Origin: an uncultured Faecalicatena sp.
GTDB taxonomy: Bacteria > Bacillota > Clostridia > Lachnospirales > Lachnospiraceae
DNA length: 64,000 nt
Assembly (NCBI GenBank): GCA_948468385.1
Contig: CAOKHZ010000017.1
Location: 1 to 64,000, forward strand
Direction: 5' to 3'
Part shown: one piece after another, positions 17,544 through 25,297 of the stretch
Numbering within the stretch: the first letter of the stretch is position 1
How the letters are laid out: every line of letters begins with the position of its first letter
Translations under genes and position numbers: made by a program
The notes under the pieces: generated by a model
What the model was told of the DNA's origin: nothing
What the model saw: only the letters and a program-made list of their open reading frames with translations
The model's database searches: none

Positions 17544-18450
17544 TCCGATATTTTAACGGAGACGTCCCGTAATATTTTTGAAACGTCTCCCCATAGTAGC
17601 TCGCCCCGCCAAATCCATATTCATAAGCAATTTCCGTAATGCTCTTATCGGAATCCAGCAAGGCGGCCAGGCTCTTTCGTAGCCTTAGCTTCGTGGTATA
17701 GGTAATCGGAGTGTCACGAAGATATTTTTTGAAAAGCAGGGCGCACTTGCTTTTGCAGCAAGCCCCCGCCGCCGCGATATTTTCCAAGGTAACACGCTCC
17801 ATAAAATGTTCTTCTATATAAGTAACCATCCTCCGAAGTGACGCAAGCTCGGAGGATTCTTTTTTTATCGGCCGGGCTTCCAAGTCAAGGTGTTCATACA
17901 AGACTTTCATAATAGAAATGAAATCCTCCATCACTTCAAAGTACGCCCCGCCGCCCTCGTTGCAAGCCTTATCTTCTTCCGCATGTTTGCAAAAAGATTG
18001 ATACATTTTGTCCAATTTTTCCAAAATTGCCGCTTCCCAGCCGTCATGGGCAAGGTACAAATAAGGATACGACGAATTTTCCGTTACACGTTCGATATAA
18101 TTCTGGTAAAACCACTCATTTCCCTGCAACAGCTTCGGAGAGAGCAGAATACAAATAAATTCACACTCATTATGCTCCGCCGAAAATCCATAATGCAATT
18201 GGCGGCTGTTCACCATGATTCCGTCATTCTCATATAACTCAACCAACTGACCATTTACATTATAAGTCATCTTTCCCGTCTTTATCAGAATGAATTCCAA
18301 ATCCTCATGCCAGTGGCTGACCGCGGAATAATCTGGATAAGTGGACAAAATCCCGTAGCGGACATAGGCCGGAAATAACGGATTGTTATACGCCACCGTC
18401 TCGGACGAGTCCAGATTGAACAACGAACAATATTCGGCAGTTGTTTTCAT
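17518..18450 (-). CDS. AraC family transcriptional regulator
   Basis: 310 residues from the ATG at 18450 with GAGGAGG seven bases upstream; an upstream in-frame Met is unsupported. The N-terminal part is a cupin-type sensor domain (SHWHEDLEFILIKTGKM, LHYGFSAEHNECEF). The C-terminal 100 residues carry two helix-turn-helix motifs of AraC type (VTLENIAAAGACCKSKCALLF and ITEIAYEYGFGGASYYGETF). Last residues MMMPRSA are encoded within a repeat copy, so the C-terminus may have been altered by repeat insertion. It diverges from the MATE pump and acetyltransferase genes, its probable targets. Confidence 0.9.
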   Translation of the reverse strand: MKTTAEYCSLFNLDSSETVAYNNPLFPAYVRYGILSTYPDYSAVSHWHEDLEFILIKTGKMTYNVNGQLVELYENDGIMVNSRQLHYGFSAEHNECEFICILLSPKLLQGNEWFYQNYIERVTENSSYPYLYLAHDGWEAAILEKLDKMYQSFCKHAEEDKACNEGGGAYFEVMEDFISIMKVLYEHLDLEARPIKKESSELASLRRMVTYIEEHFMERVTLENIAAAGACCKSKCALLFKKYLRDTPITYTTKLRLRKSLAALLDSDKSITEIAYEYGFGGASYYGETFQKYYGTSPLKYRKMMMPRSA

Positions 18451-18636
18451 GTAAATGCCTCCTCGAAATGGAAGATTGTTATAAAATTGTACACTATTTT
18501 GAGAGAATTTCAAGTAAAAACATGATATTATCACAAAAACTATTATTTATAGGTTATTGGTAAACGAAAGGACATTACCATCCGTACACCGTCCCTGCCA
18601 TTTTTCTTGTAAACAATAGTGTCAAGGGAGGTTGAT

Positions 18637-19971
18637 ATGAAGAATACAGATACTTTGTACAAGAAAATGTTCCGCCTGGTTCTGCCCATCGCGTTTCAGC
18701 AATTCATGCTCGCGCTCGTCAGTGCCTGCGACGCAATCATGCTTGGAAAACTGAATCAAAATTCCATGTCCGCAGTGTCACTGGCCTCACAAGTGACATT
18801 TGTATTCAATCTTTTTATGGCGGCGTTCCTCATCGGGGAAAACATGTTCGTGGCACAATATTACGGGAAAAAGGACTACGGCAACATCTCCAAAATAGTC
18901 GGCCTCGTCCTGAAAATTTCCTGCCTCGTGGCAATTTGCTTTTCAATCGGGAGCATCCTTTTTCCAAATGTCATCATGCGCTTTTTTACAAACGATGCCG
19001 AGCTGGCCAGGATGGGGTGTGAATACTTAAGAAATGTCGGGATTTCTTATATCTTATCCGCAATGGCACAAGTATACCTGACCCTGATGAAAAATTGTGA
19101 TGCCGTAAACTTAAGCACGCTGATTAGCAGTACCATGGTCGTTTTGAACATTTTCCTCAACGCCGTCTTTATTTTTGGACTATTTGGGTTTCCCGCCCTC
19201 AAAATTCAGGGCGCGGCCCTGGCGACCGTCACGGCGACGGCAGTTCAAACGCTCTGGAGCGTCGTTTACGTCCATCTGAAAATGAAACAAGTTCGGATTC
19301 ATTTACGGGAACGGCACCGTAATTTATCAAAACGTTTTTGGGAAAAGGTGACCCCGGTTCTGCTAAACGAACTAATCTGGGGCGGCGGCTTCACCATGTA
19401 CTCGGTCATCATGGGGCATTTGGGAGCGGACGCGGTGGCCGCAAACAGCATTGCCAATATTTCCAAAAATCTCGTAGTGTGCCTCTGTCTCGGCTTTGGC
19501 AGTGCCGGGAGCATCATCGTGGGGAACGAACTCGGAGCGAACCATTTGGAAGGCGCGAAAAAGGCCGGAAGAACGCTGACGATTGGCTCCATCCTATGCG
19601 GCGTCTTGTCCGGGATGGTACTATTGGCACTCTCGCCCGCCATCACGAATCTTGTCAGCCTGACACCGGGCGCACGGGAATATCTGAAAGGAATGCTGAT
19701 TATCTCTTCTTACTACCTCGTGGGCAAGTCGATAAACAGCATGACCATCGGCGGCATTTTTCCCGCCGGGGGAGATTCCAGATTCGGGCTGATTTGCGAT
19801 GCCGTGACACTGTGGTGCATCACTATTCCGCTGGGTTATCTATGCGCGTTTATTTTAAAATTGCCTATCATGGCGGTCTATTTTGTGCTAAACTTAGACG
19901 AGATTATAAAACTGCCCGTCGTATACCGGCACTATAAAAAATACGGCTGGGTCAACTGCCTGACACAGTAG
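18637..19971 (+). CDS. MATE family efflux transporter
   Basis: 444 residues from the ATG at 18637 (GGGAGG five bases upstream; a GTG at 18619 would include this site). About twelve membrane helices in two similar halves; early conserved segment LVLPIAFQQFMLALVSACDAIMLGKL matches MATE transporters, which expel drugs or metabolites in exchange for Na+ or H+. A similar segment begins the second half (TPVLLNELIWGGGFTMYSVIMGHLG). It is divergent from an AraC regulator and followed 23 bp later by a sugar acetyltransferase, suggesting a co-regulated detoxification pair (modify and export). Substrate unknown. Confidence 0.92.
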   Translation: MKNTDTLYKKMFRLVLPIAFQQFMLALVSACDAIMLGKLNQNSMSAVSLASQVTFVFNLFMAAFLIGENMFVAQYYGKKDYGNISKIVGLVLKISCLVAICFSIGSILFPNVIMRFFTNDAELARMGCEYLRNVGISYILSAMAQVYLTLMKNCDAVNLSTLISSTMVVLNIFLNAVFIFGLFGFPALKIQGAALATVTATAVQTLWSVVYVHLKMKQVRIHLRERHRNLSKRFWEKVTPVLLNELIWGGGFTMYSVIMGHLGADAVAANSIANISKNLVVCLCLGFGSAGSIIVGNELGANHLEGAKKAGRTLTIGSILCGVLSGMVLLALSPAITNLVSLTPGAREYLKGMLIISSYYLVGKSINSMTIGGIFPAGGDSRFGLICDAVTLWCITIPLGYLCAFILKLPIMAVYFVLNLDEIIKLPVVYRHYKKYGWVNCLTQ

Positions 19972-19994
19972 TAAAAAGAAAGGAACAATGAAAA

Positions 19995-20612
19995 ATGAGC
20001 ACGATGAAAGAAAGAATGCATACCGGCGAGCTTTATCTCCCGGGAGACGAGGAAATCATGAAGGAGCAAGTCGTCTATCAGGACATGTTATGCGACTACA
20101 ACCAAACCAAGCCGTCACAAGGCGAAAAAAGAATGGAAATGTTGAAAAAAATGCTCGGCGACTGCGGCGAAGGCGTATATATCGAGGCACCGTTTTACTC
20201 CAACTTCGGCGGGCACCACTGCCATTTCGGCGACATGGTGTATGCCAATTACGGGCTGACGTGCGTGGACGACACGCACATTTACGTCGGCGACCACACG
20301 ATGTTCGGCCCGAACGTGACCATCGCCACGGCTGGGCATCCGATTCTGCCCGAGCTTCGCGAACAAGGATACCAGTACAACATGCCGGTCCATATCGGCA
20401 GAAACTGCTGGATCGGGGCAGGAGCCATCATCATGCCGGGTGTCACGATCGGCGACAACACGGTCATCGGAGCCGGGAGCGTCGTGACCAAGGACATTCC
20501 GGCAAACGTCGTCGCGGTCGGAAATCCATGCAAGGTCATGCGGGAAATCGGCGAGCATGATGAGAAATATTATTTTAAAGATCGGGAAATCAAAAGAGAA
20601 GAACTGAAATAA
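19995..20612 (+). CDS. Sugar O-acetyltransferase (maltose/galactoside acetyltransferase family)
   Basis: 205 residues. The N-terminal helix segment (MHTGELYLPGDEEIM) and the left-handed beta-helix with hexapeptide repeats (IGRNCWIGAGAIIMPGVTIG, NTVIGAGSVVTKDI) identify the LacA/Maa family; FYSNFGGHHCHFGD and the HIYVGDHTMFGPNV segments match, with catalytic His in TAGHPILPE (about 115). It transfers acetyl from acetyl-CoA to the 6-hydroxyl of sugars, a likely detoxification of non-metabolised sugars. It follows the MATE gene with a 23-bp gap; AAAGGA lies upstream. Large reading frames on both strands in this stretch are shadows of this gene. Confidence 0.93.
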   Translation: MSTMKERMHTGELYLPGDEEIMKEQVVYQDMLCDYNQTKPSQGEKRMEMLKKMLGDCGEGVYIEAPFYSNFGGHHCHFGDMVYANYGLTCVDDTHIYVGDHTMFGPNVTIATAGHPILPELREQGYQYNMPVHIGRNCWIGAGAIIMPGVTIGDNTVIGAGSVVTKDIPANVVAVGNPCKVMREIGEHDEKYYFKDREIKREELK

Positions 20613-20622
20613 CGTTAAAAGA

Positions 20623-20689
20623 AAGCAGTGTTTCTATTACACTTCCCATTCGCATCAATGCGCGATGGCTTGTAACAGAAACACTGCTT
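20623..20689 (+). terminator. Long stem-loop after the acetyltransferase gene
   Basis: AAGCAGTGTTTCTATTACA (20623-20641) and TGTAACAGAAACACTGCTT (20671-20689) pair over 19 bp with one mismatch; the 29-nt loop contains a second small palindrome CGCATCAATGCG. It starts 10 bp after the stop codon. No T-run follows directly, so it may stop transcription with another factor or protect the mRNA end. Confidence 0.5.
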
Positions 20690-20861
20690 ATCCATACCAC
20701 TTCTCTTTTTAATCTCATTTTTATGCAAGGTATGCGTATATTTTATCTATTTTTTGATTTGTACAATATAATCATGCACATCTGACAAGATTGCCCGACT
20801 CTTTTTCCATTATCACCCTTGGAGCACTGCACCAGTCCGATATGGCACTCCCATTTTATGT

Positions 20862-21201
20862 TCATGCCAAATAAGTATACTCTTTTTGTTGTTCCAACAT
20901 CCTCTCCCAGTCACGTTCCTCTCGCAACACTCTGAGAATGTGAACCTCTTGCTTTTCCTCGATCAAGATATAAAAAATAATAGATGGCGGAAATGGTTTT
21001 TTATGTATAAAATAATTACGATACATAATTTGTGTTTTGGGAAATACATTCCCCATGTATCCTAACTTCTCCAGTTCTTTTTTCATTTCCTCCTGAAAAC
21101 AATCCGCCCGCACTTTCCCAAACTCCGCTTCTATATAATCAGCAATATCTGCCATATCTATAGATAGCTTCCCATGTCAAAATAACTTCAAACTCGCGCA
21201 T
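20862..21201 (-). pseudogene. RelE/ParE-type toxin gene, frameshifted
   Basis: The intact ancestral gene would begin at the ATG at 21201, which overlaps the end of the antitoxin gene by 14 bases. It reads MREFEVILTWEAIY and then loses frame; one extra A in TATAGATATG (about 21157-21160) moves the remainder to another frame, which continues DMADIADYIEAEFG to the normal end HILRVLREERDWERML. Joined, the product is a 112-residue RelE/ParE toxin (beta strand, two helices, beta sheet with a conserved Arg near the end). As written, only a 97-residue piece from an internal ATG at 21155 could be made, lacking the first strand; no ribosome site precedes it. The 340-base length (3n+1) agrees with a one-base insertion. 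Confidence 0.75.
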
Positions 21202-21358
21202 CTCTTCTTTTATCTCTCAATTCCGTAATTTTTATAAAGGCATCCTCTAATGGCAGCTCTCGACCGGCTTCCATATCGTCTATCCCTCTATCTAACATTC
21301 GCAGAAAATGTTCGTTTTCCTGTAACCCATCCTTTTGTTTGCTTCTTGTCAATTCCAT
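21188..21358 (-). CDS. Antitoxin of a RelE/ParE-type toxin-antitoxin pair
   Basis: 56 residues from the ATG at 21358 (GAGGAG seven bases upstream; a longer frame begins at 21463 without support). The sequence is charged and helical (MELTRSKQKDGLQENEHF, MEAGRELPLEDAFIKITEL), like short antitoxins paired with ParE/RelE toxins; no clear DNA-binding domain is seen. The toxin start codon lies inside its last codons, the usual coupled arrangement. With the toxin frameshifted, this antitoxin is probably a relic or acts only on toxins elsewhere. Assignment rests mainly on position. Confidence 0.65.
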   Translation of the reverse strand: MELTRSKQKDGLQENEHFLRMLDRGIDDMEAGRELPLEDAFIKITELRDKRRDARV

Positions 21359-21372
21359 AAAACCACTCCTCA

Positions 21373-21413
21373 CTATAAGCACATAAACATCCGTGTTTTG
21401 GATGCCTACATGT
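21373..21413 (-). promoter_or_regulatory. Leader hairpin element, copy 1 (upstream of antitoxin)
   Basis: In plus-strand terms ACTATAAGCAC, then stem CATCC, 7-nt loop GTGTTTT, stem GGATG, then CCTACATG. The same layout with a different stem occurs at 62290-62329. Both copies end 14 bases before a start codon, directly upstream of the ribosome binding site. Confidence 0.5.
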
Positions 21414-21533
21414 GATGATGTTGGGGGCAAAAGGCATTTTGACCTCATGAATAGTTTATGCATTTCGAATTTCCTTAAACATATAATATCATAAGTTGAA
21501 TGCTATCACAATCACTTTTTATATACCCATGTT

Positions 21534-21554
21534 AACGGGCATCACCCACATTTT
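21534..21554. repeat. Interspersed repeat, short copy 3 (inverted)
   Basis: AACGGGCATCACCCACATTTT is the reverse complement of AAAATGYGGGTGATGCCCGTT, the shared first part of the repeats at 3597 and 25122. The rest of the repeat is not recognisable here. Confidence 0.5.
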
Positions 21555-21607
21555 AAGTTGCCTTCGGCGAGGCAGGTTATGCATTCATTGGCTAGATTCA
21601 TGCACAT

Positions 21608-21643
21608 CCTCCCAGCCAATCAGCACAGTGATTGGCTGGGAGG
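21608..21643 (-). terminator. Perfect 15-bp stem-loop after cotH
   Basis: CCTCCCAGCCAATCA, loop GCACAG, TGATTGGCTGGGAGG form a perfect stem beginning 11 bases beyond the CotH stop. No T-run follows on the minus strand, so it lacks the classical terminator tail. Confidence 0.6.
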
Positions 21644-21654
21644 AATAATAACAT

Positions 21655-23484
21655 TCAATCTGATTTCATATCTCCTCCTGGCATTCCCCTGCCGTCCGGC
21701 ATCCCCATTTTGCCTTTCGTCTCTTCACTTCCACCAGACATTCCCATATTGCCATTCATCGTCCCCATGTCGGAAATATTGATACCCGTCGCGTCTACCA
21801 TTTCTCCTGCATTCTGCGTCTGCCCGTCCGAAGTCGAGGGAATGCGCCCGTCCAACTGCCCCGCCACGCTCTCTGCGCGCAGCAGGCAAAATTCCTTCAG
21901 CGTGTCAATCCCCGTCTCAAATTCCTCATACGTGCAAAATTTCGTCGGGTCTTTCTCGACATACGGCGAAATCAACTCCTTCACTCCGTCTATCATCTCC
22001 GCAAAATAACCACTGTCAAAATATGTTTCTACAAATTCTGCAAAATATTCATGGTATATTTGCGCGTACTCCTCACTAGCAAATATCCAGGAAAGCATCG
22101 GCCTGGATTCCACCGTCCCTCCGGATACCGGAGTATCAATTGGATAATTTACAAGCGTCTCCGCATCCTGCGCGCCTTGGAAACCGCCAAATGCCAGGTT
22201 GTAATCCCATGGAATCATCGACAGCCTCCCATCTTTTTCATAAAGATAATAATTGTGAATCATCGTTCCGGTATAGCTGTCAAAATTGCAGACAAAATTA
22301 TGAACCACGAAATAACGGATTACCTCGTCCACATCCACGACATCCTCTATATTTTCCTGTTCGTTCATTTGTTTCAACGAAGCAATCAAACGATCCTTGT
22401 CCGCGTCGGAAACATTCGTCTTGGCATTGTCAAAAATGTTTTGATAACTGGAATGTTCATCGTCCGTATAAATCAGGGACGTGTCACCGCTCCCCATGCT
22501 TCCGCCCATGAAGCCGGCCTCAAATGAGTTTTCGAAACCGTTCCCCGGCAGCTGTTGGCCATCCGGCATTTCTGGCGGTTCCTGCCCCACTTCGCCCTGC
22601 ATGCCAGGCATATCCGACATATCTGGAGATTGCTGCCCATCTGGCATCTCCTGACCATCCGGCATTTGCCGGCCACCAGGCATCTGTTGGAATCCCTGCC
22701 GGTTCGCATCCTCTGGCATTTCCGACGGTTCCTGGCCATTTTCCCAATCGGGCATTTCCGATCGTTCCTGACCCGCTTCACCCTCCGGCATTTCCAACTG
22801 TTCTTGACTGTCCTGCTGCCACTCGTCCATGTCAAACCTTGCTCCGGCTCCCCTGCCGCCGCCCAGGCTTTGGCTGTCCGGCTTATACAATTCCCCATAA
22901 TCCGCACCGTAATTCCGTTTCAGAAAGCTTTCCTCCACGGCCTCCACTGCCAAATACAGTCCCCAGTCCTCGCCATTGACCGTGAGGTAAGCGTAACTGC
23001 AAAGCGGCGCGTCCACGCCAAAATAGCCCATCATTTGATAGGAAAGATAATCCTTCATGTACGTGTTATCCTGAATAATATTATTGAGGCTCAATTTATC
23101 CAGCCCATAATAGCTTTGCGCGTTGTCATAATGGTCAAATTCAATTTTAAAGCTATAGCGGTCATTCCCGTAACTCTCCACCTGCGTCAGCGACGTATTG
23201 CCCTTGGCGCGAATGCCGACGTTCTTGCATGCCTCGTTGTCAATGACGACCGAGCAAAGCGTGTATTCCTCCGACATGCAAGTGTCGAGAAATCCCTCCC
23301 AGTCATCCATCACGATGTCAATGGTATGTACCTTGGAAACGTCAAACAAACGGGTTTCATACCCCATGTCCGTCGACGCCTTCACGATTCCCAGTTTTTC
23401 GCCATTCATGAATGTCACGGTCAATATCAATGAAAAAATGAGTACCGCGCAGCAAACTTTATCAATATATTTATGCGTAGACAT
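21655..23484 (-). CDS. CotH kinase family protein with Met/Pro/Gly-rich insert
   Basis: 609 residues from the ATG at 23484 (GGAGG six bases upstream). An N-terminal hydrophobic segment (VCCAVLIFSLILTVTFM) suggests export or anchoring. The CotH fold is seen in GIRAKGNTSLTQ, YSFKIEFDHYD, GLDKLSLNN and, after an insert, SMIPWDYNLAFGGF. CotH is a protein kinase of Bacillus spore coats; relatives in non-coat settings are widespread. Residues about 240-335 form a low-complexity insert of repeats such as GQEPSEMPE and GGRQMPDGQ, rich in Met, Pro, Gly and Gln, and the C-terminus has similar GMPDGRGMPGG repeats. It is the last gene of the VTC-DUF4956-CotH cassette, known in many Firmicutes; its joint function is not settled. 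Confidence 0.88.
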   Translation of the reverse strand: MSTHKYIDKVCCAVLIFSLILTVTFMNGEKLGIVKASTDMGYETRLFDVSKVHTIDIVMDDWEGFLDTCMSEEYTLCSVVIDNEACKNVGIRAKGNTSLTQVESYGNDRYSFKIEFDHYDNAQSYYGLDKLSLNNIIQDNTYMKDYLSYQMMGYFGVDAPLCSYAYLTVNGEDWGLYLAVEAVEESFLKRNYGADYGELYKPDSQSLGGGRGAGARFDMDEWQQDSQEQLEMPEGEAGQERSEMPDWENGQEPSEMPEDANRQGFQQMPGGRQMPDGQEMPDGQQSPDMSDMPGMQGEVGQEPPEMPDGQQLPGNGFENSFEAGFMGGSMGSGDTSLIYTDDEHSSYQNIFDNAKTNVSDADKDRLIASLKQMNEQENIEDVVDVDEVIRYFVVHNFVCNFDSYTGTMIHNYYLYEKDGRLSMIPWDYNLAFGGFQGAQDAETLVNYPIDTPVSGGTVESRPMLSWIFASEEYAQIYHEYFAEFVETYFDSGYFAEMIDGVKELISPYVEKDPTKFCTYEEFETGIDTLKEFCLLRAESVAGQLDGRIPSTSDGQTQNAGEMVDATGINISDMGTMNGNMGMSGGSEETKGKMGMPDGRGMPGGDMKSD

Positions 23485-23580
23485 TGTCCACCTCCAAATC
23501 ATCTCAAACAGACGCATTGCCACCATCTACGACCGCCCATGACCATTCACGGCCATTTCGGTCCATGAAAATGGAAATTT

Positions 23581-24252
23581 TTAAGACATGTACTCCCCAT
23601 TGTAGCTAACCAGCACCGCGCTGCCCACGCCCGGCATGTCAGAAAGGACGTTTATAAAGTCCGTGTCATCGTCCTTCATGCGAATCTCGACGTTCAACTC
23701 AACCATACCCTTTTGGGCCGTCTTACTCTTGACGACGTATTTTTGCACTTGTTTTTTCAAAAATTCCATCGCCGAACGCTCGCCGTCATGCCCGTCGAGG
23801 CGAAGCACGACGATGTAAGGCCTCATATACGTTTTTTTGTTGGCAAATACAAGTAACACGATTCCGATACCAACGCTTCCAAACACCGCGAGCGGAATCA
23901 TTCCCGCCGCCAGCACGATGCCCGCCGCAATCGCCCAAAAGAGAAACGCAATGTCTAACGGCTCCTTGATGGCGGTGCGAAAACGGACGATGGAAAGCGC
24001 GCCGACCATGCCAAGCGACAGCACCACGTTGGACGTGACCGCCAAAATGACAAATGTGGAAATCATGGTCAAGGCAATCAACGTCACTCCAAAGCCAGAT
24101 GAATACATGATGCCGGAAAATGTTCTTTTATAAACGAAAAAAATAAACATGCCAATGCCAAAGGCAAGGACAATGGCGAGCACCATGTCCAAAACGGAAA
24201 TACTATTTACATTTTCTAAAAAACTGGATTTAAAAATATCTTGAAACGTCAT
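23581..24252 (-). CDS. DUF4956 membrane protein
   Basis: 223 residues with four hydrophobic helices (LDMVLAIVLAFGIGMFIFFV; VTLIALTMISTFVILAVT; the SLGMVGALSIVRFRTAIKEP segment followed by two more) and a cytoplasmic C-terminal domain of about 85 residues. The GALSIVRFRTAIKEPLD motif is the DUF4956 signature. It is part of a conserved cassette with a VTC-domain protein upstream (30 bp) and a CotH protein downstream (96 bp). AGAGGAGGATTATTTT precedes the ATG. The molecular role is not known; a membrane channel or scaffold for the VTC partner is conjecture. Confidence 0.88.
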   Translation of the reverse strand: MTFQDIFKSSFLENVNSISVLDMVLAIVLAFGIGMFIFFVYKRTFSGIMYSSGFGVTLIALTMISTFVILAVTSNVVLSLGMVGALSIVRFRTAIKEPLDIAFLFWAIAAGIVLAAGMIPLAVFGSVGIGIVLLVFANKKTYMRPYIVVLRLDGHDGERSAMEFLKKQVQKYVVKSKTAQKGMVELNVEIRMKDDDTDFINVLSDMPGVGSAVLVSYNGEYMS

Positions 24253-24282
24253 AAAATAATCCTCCTCTTACTGCTTCCTCAA

Positions 24283-24993
24283 TTAATATCCGCGGCAAGC
24301 CGCGTATTTTGAAAACGCCGTCACGCGCGTGGTCGGCGTCTGTACGATGTCACAAACCACGGACGGCAAAAATTCGTCCCACTTGACTTCCAAAATGGCC
24401 GGCCCGTCCCGAACCGGAACCGTGACGCAATCGGGATTCAAAAAATCCGTACATTCCATGCCCGTTCGAATTTCATAATCCAACGTGACCCTGACATTTC
24501 CCGGCGCATAGACGAACGCCTCCCTTATATAGTCCACGATGGTTCTCGGGCGCAGCCCTTGTGAATTCATCTTGCAATACAATTCCCACTGCAATTCCTT
24601 TCCCGCGACCATCGCCCCTTCTCCCGCAAGGCTCCTCTTTGCAGGTGCCGGCCCTTCCCCCGCGAAATTTCCCTCCACGATCGCCCGCACGTCAGTTAGT
24701 TCCAGCCGTGCCTGCGTCTTGTTACAAAGCCCGTTGATCTTGCTTTTCTTCTCCAGCAAAATTAACGACGTATCGCCATTATAATAACGAATACGGAATT
24801 TTTCCCGGCAATTTACGCCGTCCAGCTTTTCCCTTAACGCCTTATCATCCAAATTGTCAAAATACAAGCTTCGTACCGCGTACCGCCCGTTCACGACATG
24901 GGAATCGGGTACAAGAACGGCCGTCAGGCGTGAACGCAAGGCCAATAAATCCGCATGGCTTATTTGATGTTTCCATTCATGGCGAAAATGCAT
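24283..24993 (-). CDS. VTC domain-containing polyphosphate polymerase-like protein
   Basis: 236 residues matching the VTC tunnel-fold domain: FRHEWKHQIS start, RSLYFDNLDD, KFRIRYYNGD and ILLEKKSKING (basic residues lining the tunnel), TIVDYIREAFVY, VRVTLDYEIRTG and ILEVKWDEFLP (acidic metal ligands). In yeast Vtc4 this domain makes polyphosphate from ATP; bacterial homologues in this cassette are annotated as polyphosphate polymerases but activity is not demonstrated for this one. It is first in the cassette; AAAGGAGGAG precedes the ATG. Residues 127-150 (EGNFAGEGPAPAKRSLAG) look like a variable loop insertion. Confidence 0.88.
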   Translation of the reverse strand: MHFRHEWKHQISHADLLALRSRLTAVLVPDSHVVNGRYAVRSLYFDNLDDKALREKLDGVNCREKFRIRYYNGDTSLILLEKKSKINGLCNKTQARLELTDVRAIVEGNFAGEGPAPAKRSLAGEGAMVAGKELQWELYCKMNSQGLRPRTIVDYIREAFVYAPGNVRVTLDYEIRTGMECTDFLNPDCVTVPVRDGPAILEVKWDEFLPSVVCDIVQTPTTRVTAFSKYAACRGY

Positions 24994-25022
24994 GTTTACA
25001 CTCCTCCTTTCGTCATGAGCCT

Positions 25023-25055
25023 ATCATACCCCCTCTACCTTAGATGAGCCTTAGA
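25023..25055 (-). promoter_or_regulatory. Promoter with tandem TCTAAGG repeats ahead of the VTC-DUF4956-CotH operon
   Basis: On the minus strand a TATGAT -10 box (25023-25028) has no good -35 (AGGCTC, 17 bp upstream), but two copies of TCTAAGG (25049-25055 and 25038-25044) lie 11 bp apart across that position. Direct repeats of this period are typical of OmpR-type regulators; one such system is encoded at 27220-29351. Confidence 0.45.
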
Positions 25056-25121
25056 CCAAACAACGAGTTTCACTTGCAAATCTGGCCGATGCATCCCTCG
25101 CTTCACCAAAGGCGAACTAAA

Positions 25122-25175
25122 AATGCGGGTGATGCCCGTTACAATCCATCCCACGCTGACGCGGCACTGAATTGT
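25122..25175. repeat. Interspersed repeat, copy 2
   Basis: GCGGGTGATGCCCGTTACAA through GCACTGAATTGTAAC, nearly the same as 3597-3650, and like that copy preceded by AAAAATGC or AAAATGC. It lies in the gap between the divergent VTC operon and the phosphoesterase gene. Confidence 0.7.
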
Positions 25176-25297
25176 AACCCAAACGAACGCCCATTTGAAC
25201 CAAATACGCATATCCTGTTGCTTTTTTACTTCTTCTCGTTTAAACTTGACTTAATTATCAAAAGTAATCACAAATCTCAGGAGGAATTTTAACCGAC

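Noticed and set aside
19988-20560. 190-codon frame overlapping the sugar acetyltransferase
   Set aside because: Arg/His-rich shadow in another frame of a gene with clear hexapeptide repeats.
20862-21358. Programmed frameshifting of the toxin
   Set aside because: No slippery heptamer or following stem-loop is seen at TATAGATATG; simple insertion or sequence error is more likely.
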